From: Ga0077536 sp035325705
GTDB taxonomy: Bacteria; Pseudomonadota; Gammaproteobacteria; Ga0077536
Direction: 5' to 3'
Length of the DNA stretch: 64,000 bases
Assembly (NCBI GenBank): GCA_035325705.1
Contig: DAOKZI010000022.1
Location: 1-64,000 of the forward strand
The stretch's first letter is position 1, and every line of letters starts with the position of its first letter. Positions 61,412 through 64,000 of this stretch are shown piece after piece. The notes beneath the pieces are model-generated. The model worked only from the letters and a program-made list of their open reading frames with translations, did no database searches and was not told where the DNA came from. The position numbers and the translations under genes are program-made.

Positions 61412-62692
61412 ATGCAAAGCCAACCCCTCGCGAACCCTTCCGTGCCCGAGGCACAGCGCACTCACGATCTCGCGCGCCTGCGCACGCTGCTCCCGCTACG
61501 TCACTTCAGCGATGCGGAGTTCGCCGCGCTTGCGGGCCACGTCGAGGTCGAGGTCCGCGCGCCGCGCCAGCTCGTGTTCAGACTCGGCGAGGACGACGGC
61601 TGGCTGTTCTATCTGCTCGACGGCCGCGTGCTCGTCGGTGACGGCGCCGGCGACGACTTCACGGTGACGGCCGGCACGATCGAGGCCCTGCACCCGCTGT
61701 CGACGCATCCGAAGGCGCGAGTGAAGGCCGAGGCCGACAGCGTGCTGCGCTTCGTGCGCGTGCCCGCGACGCTGACCCGCACCCAGCCGCGGGCCGTCGG
61801 TGCACGAGCGAGCATCGAGGTCGAGGAGATTTCGGACGAGAACGAAGACGTCGACAACCAGCTCCTGTTCTCGATCTACCATGCGCTGCGCGAGGATCGC
61901 CTCGAGCTGCCGAGCCTGCCGGACATCGCGCTGAAGATCCGCGACGCGGCGGCCGATCCGCACAAGGGCACGCACGAGATCGCGCAGATCTTGAGCGTCG
62001 ATCCCGCGCTCGCGGGCTACTGCGTCCGCATCGCGAACAGTGCGGCCCATATCGGCGGCGAGCCGGTGTCGAACGTGCGCGACGCGGTGAACCGTATCGG
62101 CGTCGATGCGACGCGCGATTTCGTGATGGCGCACGTCGTGCGCCACCTCTTCGACAGCCGCGACCAGCGCTGCACGCACTTGATGAAGACCGCGTGGAAC
62201 CACAGCGCCAACATCGCCGCGCTGTGCCACGTGCTCGCGCGCCGCCTGAGCCGCCTCAACCCGGAACAGGCGCTGCTCGCCGGGCTCCTGCACGACATCG
62301 GCGTGATGGTGCTGGTCTCGCAGCTCGTGCATTTTCCCGATCTGTTCCGATCGCAGGCGACTCTCGCCACCGCGCTGCGCGAGCTCAAGCATCAGGTCAC
62401 CGCGATGGTGCTGCGCGCCTGGAACCTGCCGGAGACGACGGTCAAAGCCGCCTTCGCCGCCGAGCACTGGTCGCGCGAGCCGAGCCCGGACTACCAGCTC
62501 GCCGACATCCTGCTGCTCGCCCATTGGCACCAGCAGCTCCCGCTGCCGCCCTGGGCCGAGCCCGTGCCCGCCGATTCGATCCCGCTCCTGTCCACGCTGC
62601 CGCCCGACGCGCTGACCGAGTCCGGCCGCCTGCAGATCATCCACGAAGCCGACGAAGAGCTCGGGCGGATGCGGGCTTTGCTTGGGGCTTGA
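61412..62692 (+). CDS. HDOD-domain signalling protein with N-terminal cyclic-nucleotide-binding-like domain
   Basis: 426 aa. Residues about 25-125 resemble a cNMP-binding beta roll (HFSDAEFAALAGHVEVEVRAPRQLVFRLGEDDGWLFYLLDGRV). From about 160 comes HDOD: LELPSLPDIALKIRDAAADP, ILSVDPALAGYCVRIANSA, ALLAGLLHDIGVMVLVSQ. HDOD proteins act in signalling without confirmed enzymatic activity. Its stop lies 4 nt before the family C palindrome. Confidence 0.87.
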   Translation: MQSQPLANPSVPEAQRTHDLARLRTLLPLRHFSDAEFAALAGHVEVEVRAPRQLVFRLGEDDGWLFYLLDGRVLVGDGAGDDFTVTAGTIEALHPLSTHPKARVKAEADSVLRFVRVPATLTRTQPRAVGARASIEVEEISDENEDVDNQLLFSIYHALREDRLELPSLPDIALKIRDAAADPHKGTHEIAQILSVDPALAGYCVRIANSAAHIGGEPVSNVRDAVNRIGVDATRDFVMAHVVRHLFDSRDQRCTHLMKTAWNHSANIAALCHVLARRLSRLNPEQALLAGLLHDIGVMVLVSQLVHFPDLFRSQATLATALRELKHQVTAMVLRAWNLPETTVKAAFAAEHWSREPSPDYQLADILLLAHWHQQLPLPPWAEPVPADSIPLLSTLPPDALTESGRLQIIHEADEELGRMRALLGA

Positions 62693-62695
62693 TGG

Positions 62696-62851
62696 GGAAG
62701 AAATCTAGCCACGGAGGGCACGGAGAAGAGAATTGATTGGCTTGCGCCTCCGCATTTCGATCACGACTGCTGGCGCCGCCGCTGCGGAGGCTCGCGAACA
62801 ATCCCTTTCTTTCTCCGTGCCCTCCGTGCCCTCCGTGGCTAGATTTCTTCC
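62696..62851. repeat. Family C palindromic element, best-preserved copy
   Basis: Perfect 29-bp inverted ends (62696-62724 and 62823-62851, outermost GGAAGAAATCTAGCCACGGA) bound 156 bp. It fills the whole space between two convergent genes and could serve as a bidirectional terminator. Confidence 0.9.
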
Positions 62852-62854
62852 TCT

Positions 62855-64000
62855 TCACTCGATGATCGCGAGCAGATCCTTCGCGTCGACCTGCTGGCCG
62901 ATCTTGACGTTCAGCGACTGCACCGTGCCGTCGACTTCGGCGCGGATCGCGGTCTGCATCTTCATTGCTTCCAAGGTCATCAGGGCGTCGCCGCGCTCGA
63001 CTCGATCGCCGATCTTCACCGCGATCTGCGTGATGACGCCCGGCATCGGCGCGCCGAGGTGGCGCGGGTTGTCGCGCTCCGCCTTCGGCTGTGGCTCGCG
63101 CAGCTCGACGTGCGTGCGATCGACGACCTTGATCGGCCGCGGCTGGCCGTTCAGCTCGAAGAACACCGTGCGATGGTTGTCCTCGTGCAGCTCACTGGTG
63201 CCGACGTAGCGCACGATGATGTCCTTGCCTTTGCTCATCGTGACATTGATTTCCTGCCCGGCCGGCAGGCCGTAGAAGAAGGTCGGCGTCGGCAGCGGCG
63301 TCAGATCGCCGAACTCGCGCAGCGTGCTCGCATAGTCGAGGAAGACTTTCGGGTACATCAGATAGGACGCGAACTCGGCGTCCGTGATCGCGCGCTCGGC
63401 CTTGCGTTCGGCCGCGCGCCGCTCGGCTTCGAGATCGATGCTCGGCAGCACCGCGCCCGGCCGCGCGGCGAGCGGCACGGTTCCGGCCAGCACTTTCTTT
63501 TGCAGCGCCGGCGGGAAACCGCCGTAGGGTTGCCCCAGCTCGCCTTTGAAGAAGGACACGACGGATTCGGGAAAGGCGATGTCGACGGCCGGATCTTCGA
63601 CCTCGGCACGGGTCAGGCCGCTCGTCACCATCATCAGCGCCATGTCGCCGACGACCTTCGAGCTCGGCGTCACCTTCACGATGTCACCGAACATGTCGTT
63701 GACTTCGGCATAGGCGTGCGCGACTTCGGGCCAGCGCGCCGCCGAGATGCCCAGCGACAGCGCTTGTTCGCGCAGATTCGTGAACTGACCGCCCGGCATG
63801 CCGTGCACATAGACCTCCGAGGCGCCGGCGCGGAGATCGCTCTCGAACGCACAGTAGCCGGCGCGCACGAGCTCCCAGTAGCTCGACAGCTCGCGGATCG
63901 CGACCGGATCGAGGCCGGTGTCGCGCGGGCCGAAGCGCAGCGCCTCGACCAGCGAGCCGAGATTCGGTTGCGAGGTGAGGCCGCTCATCGAGTCCATCGC
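62855..64000 (-). CDS. Pyruvate carboxylase / oxaloacetate decarboxylase-type subunit, C-terminal part (runs off the window)
   Basis: At least 381 aa, truncated at its N-terminal side by the window end. DSMSGLTSQPNLGSLVEAL and the following HMGL/PYC_OADA region (GMPGGQFTNLREQALSLG, VTPSSKVVGDMALMMV) precede a C-terminal biotinyl domain with EAMKM. This is the C-terminal layout of PycB or OadA. It differs from the carboxylase at 36 kb in having its BCCP fused. The apparent Met at 63997 is internal, since DSMSG normally lies deep in the barrel. Confidence 0.92.
   Translation of the reverse strand, partial: AMDSMSGLTSQPNLGSLVEALRFGPRDTGLDPVAIRELSSYWELVRAGYCAFESDLRAGASEVYVHGMPGGQFTNLREQALSLGISAARWPEVAHAYAEVNDMFGDIVKVTPSSKVVGDMALMMVTSGLTRAEVEDPAVDIAFPESVVSFFKGELGQPYGGFPPALQKKVLAGTVPLAARPGAVLPSIDLEAERRAAERKAERAITDAEFASYLMYPKVFLDYASTLREFGDLTPLPTPTFFYGLPAGQEINVTMSKGKDIIVRYVGTSELHEDNHRTVFFELNGQPRPIKVVDRTHVELREPQPKAERDNPRHLGAPMPGVITQIAVKIGDRVERGDALMTLEAMKMQTAIRAEVDGTVQSLNVKIGQQVDAKDLLAIIE

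Overview
The window is GC-rich, gene-dense proteobacterial chromosome, most likely gammaproteobacterial (order Nevskiales/Steroidobacterales or a close relative). This placement is an inference from RlmJ, NhaR, a RegB/RegA-type redox two-component pair, a class III-like PHA synthase, several luciferase-like (LLM) oxidoreductases, and typical proteobacterial intergenic palindromes. No rRNA, tRNA, CRISPR array, phage or intact insertion sequence was seen. The right end cuts through a pyruvate carboxylase/oxaloacetate decarboxylase-type gene.

Layout. 1-7280: LLM oxidoreductase, MsbA-like ABC exporter, HSL-family esterase, rlmJ, second LLM enzyme with a clear terminator, trxC. 7313-7680: a nested block of palindromic repeats. 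7719-11181: secreted aspartoacylase-like hydrolase, lytic transglycosylase, GNAT protein. 11216-14623: polyhydroxyalkanoate locus (phaC, a short PhaE-like subunit, alpha/beta hydrolase, phasin) opposite a PadR regulator whose shared promoter region is one 37-bp dyad. 14620-17279: CocE-like and alpha/beta hydrolases. 17713-21435: HpaB-type monooxygenase, MhpB-type extradiol dioxygenase and a one-domain MetE-like protein. 21497-30119: secreted subtilase, small conserved protein, VPLPGA-CTERM surface protein, D-aminoacylase-like amidohydrolase, TorF-type porin, LLM enzyme coupled to an acetoacetate-decarboxylase-like protein. 30514-31223: a two-gene module (83-aa protein plus nucleotidyltransferase-like protein).

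31757-42773 is the most unusual region. An SDR, an ACAD10/11-type phosphotransferase-fold protein and a bicupin face a three-subunit biotin carboxylase operon (5S/PycB-like carboxyltransferase, BCCP, biotin carboxylase). That operon diverges from a two-gene B12-dependent acyl-CoA mutase whose substrate-pocket residues differ from every characterised specificity I can recall. An eroded F420-type (DDN family) nitroreductase lies in the divergent spacer, and an FrhB-like iron-sulfur flavoprotein follows. Together these suggest a catabolic pathway for a CoA-activated, probably branched acid.

43021-53703: SH3 protein/M48 peptidase/thioesterase operon, fourth LLM enzyme, ExoD, CaiB-type CoA-transferase, DUF2339 and DUF4404 proteins, a diiron ODP protein with a soluble chemoreceptor-like partner, NhaR-like regulator, S30AE-like protein. 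53853-55596: polyamine operon with two SpeD homologues flanking SpeE, ending in a hairpin plus (CT)16 tract. 55880-64000: alpha/beta hydrolase, RegA/RegB-type pair, HD-GYP protein, bcp, cupin, GloB-like hydrolase, HDOD protein, and the partial carboxylase.

Four repeat families recur between genes: A (TTGGGCTGACGAAGGAAGCCC palindrome), B (GTAGCCCGG...GCGGAATCCGGG), C (130-175-bp palindromes built on CCACGGAGG) and D (CTCCCGCGCAGGCGGGAG).
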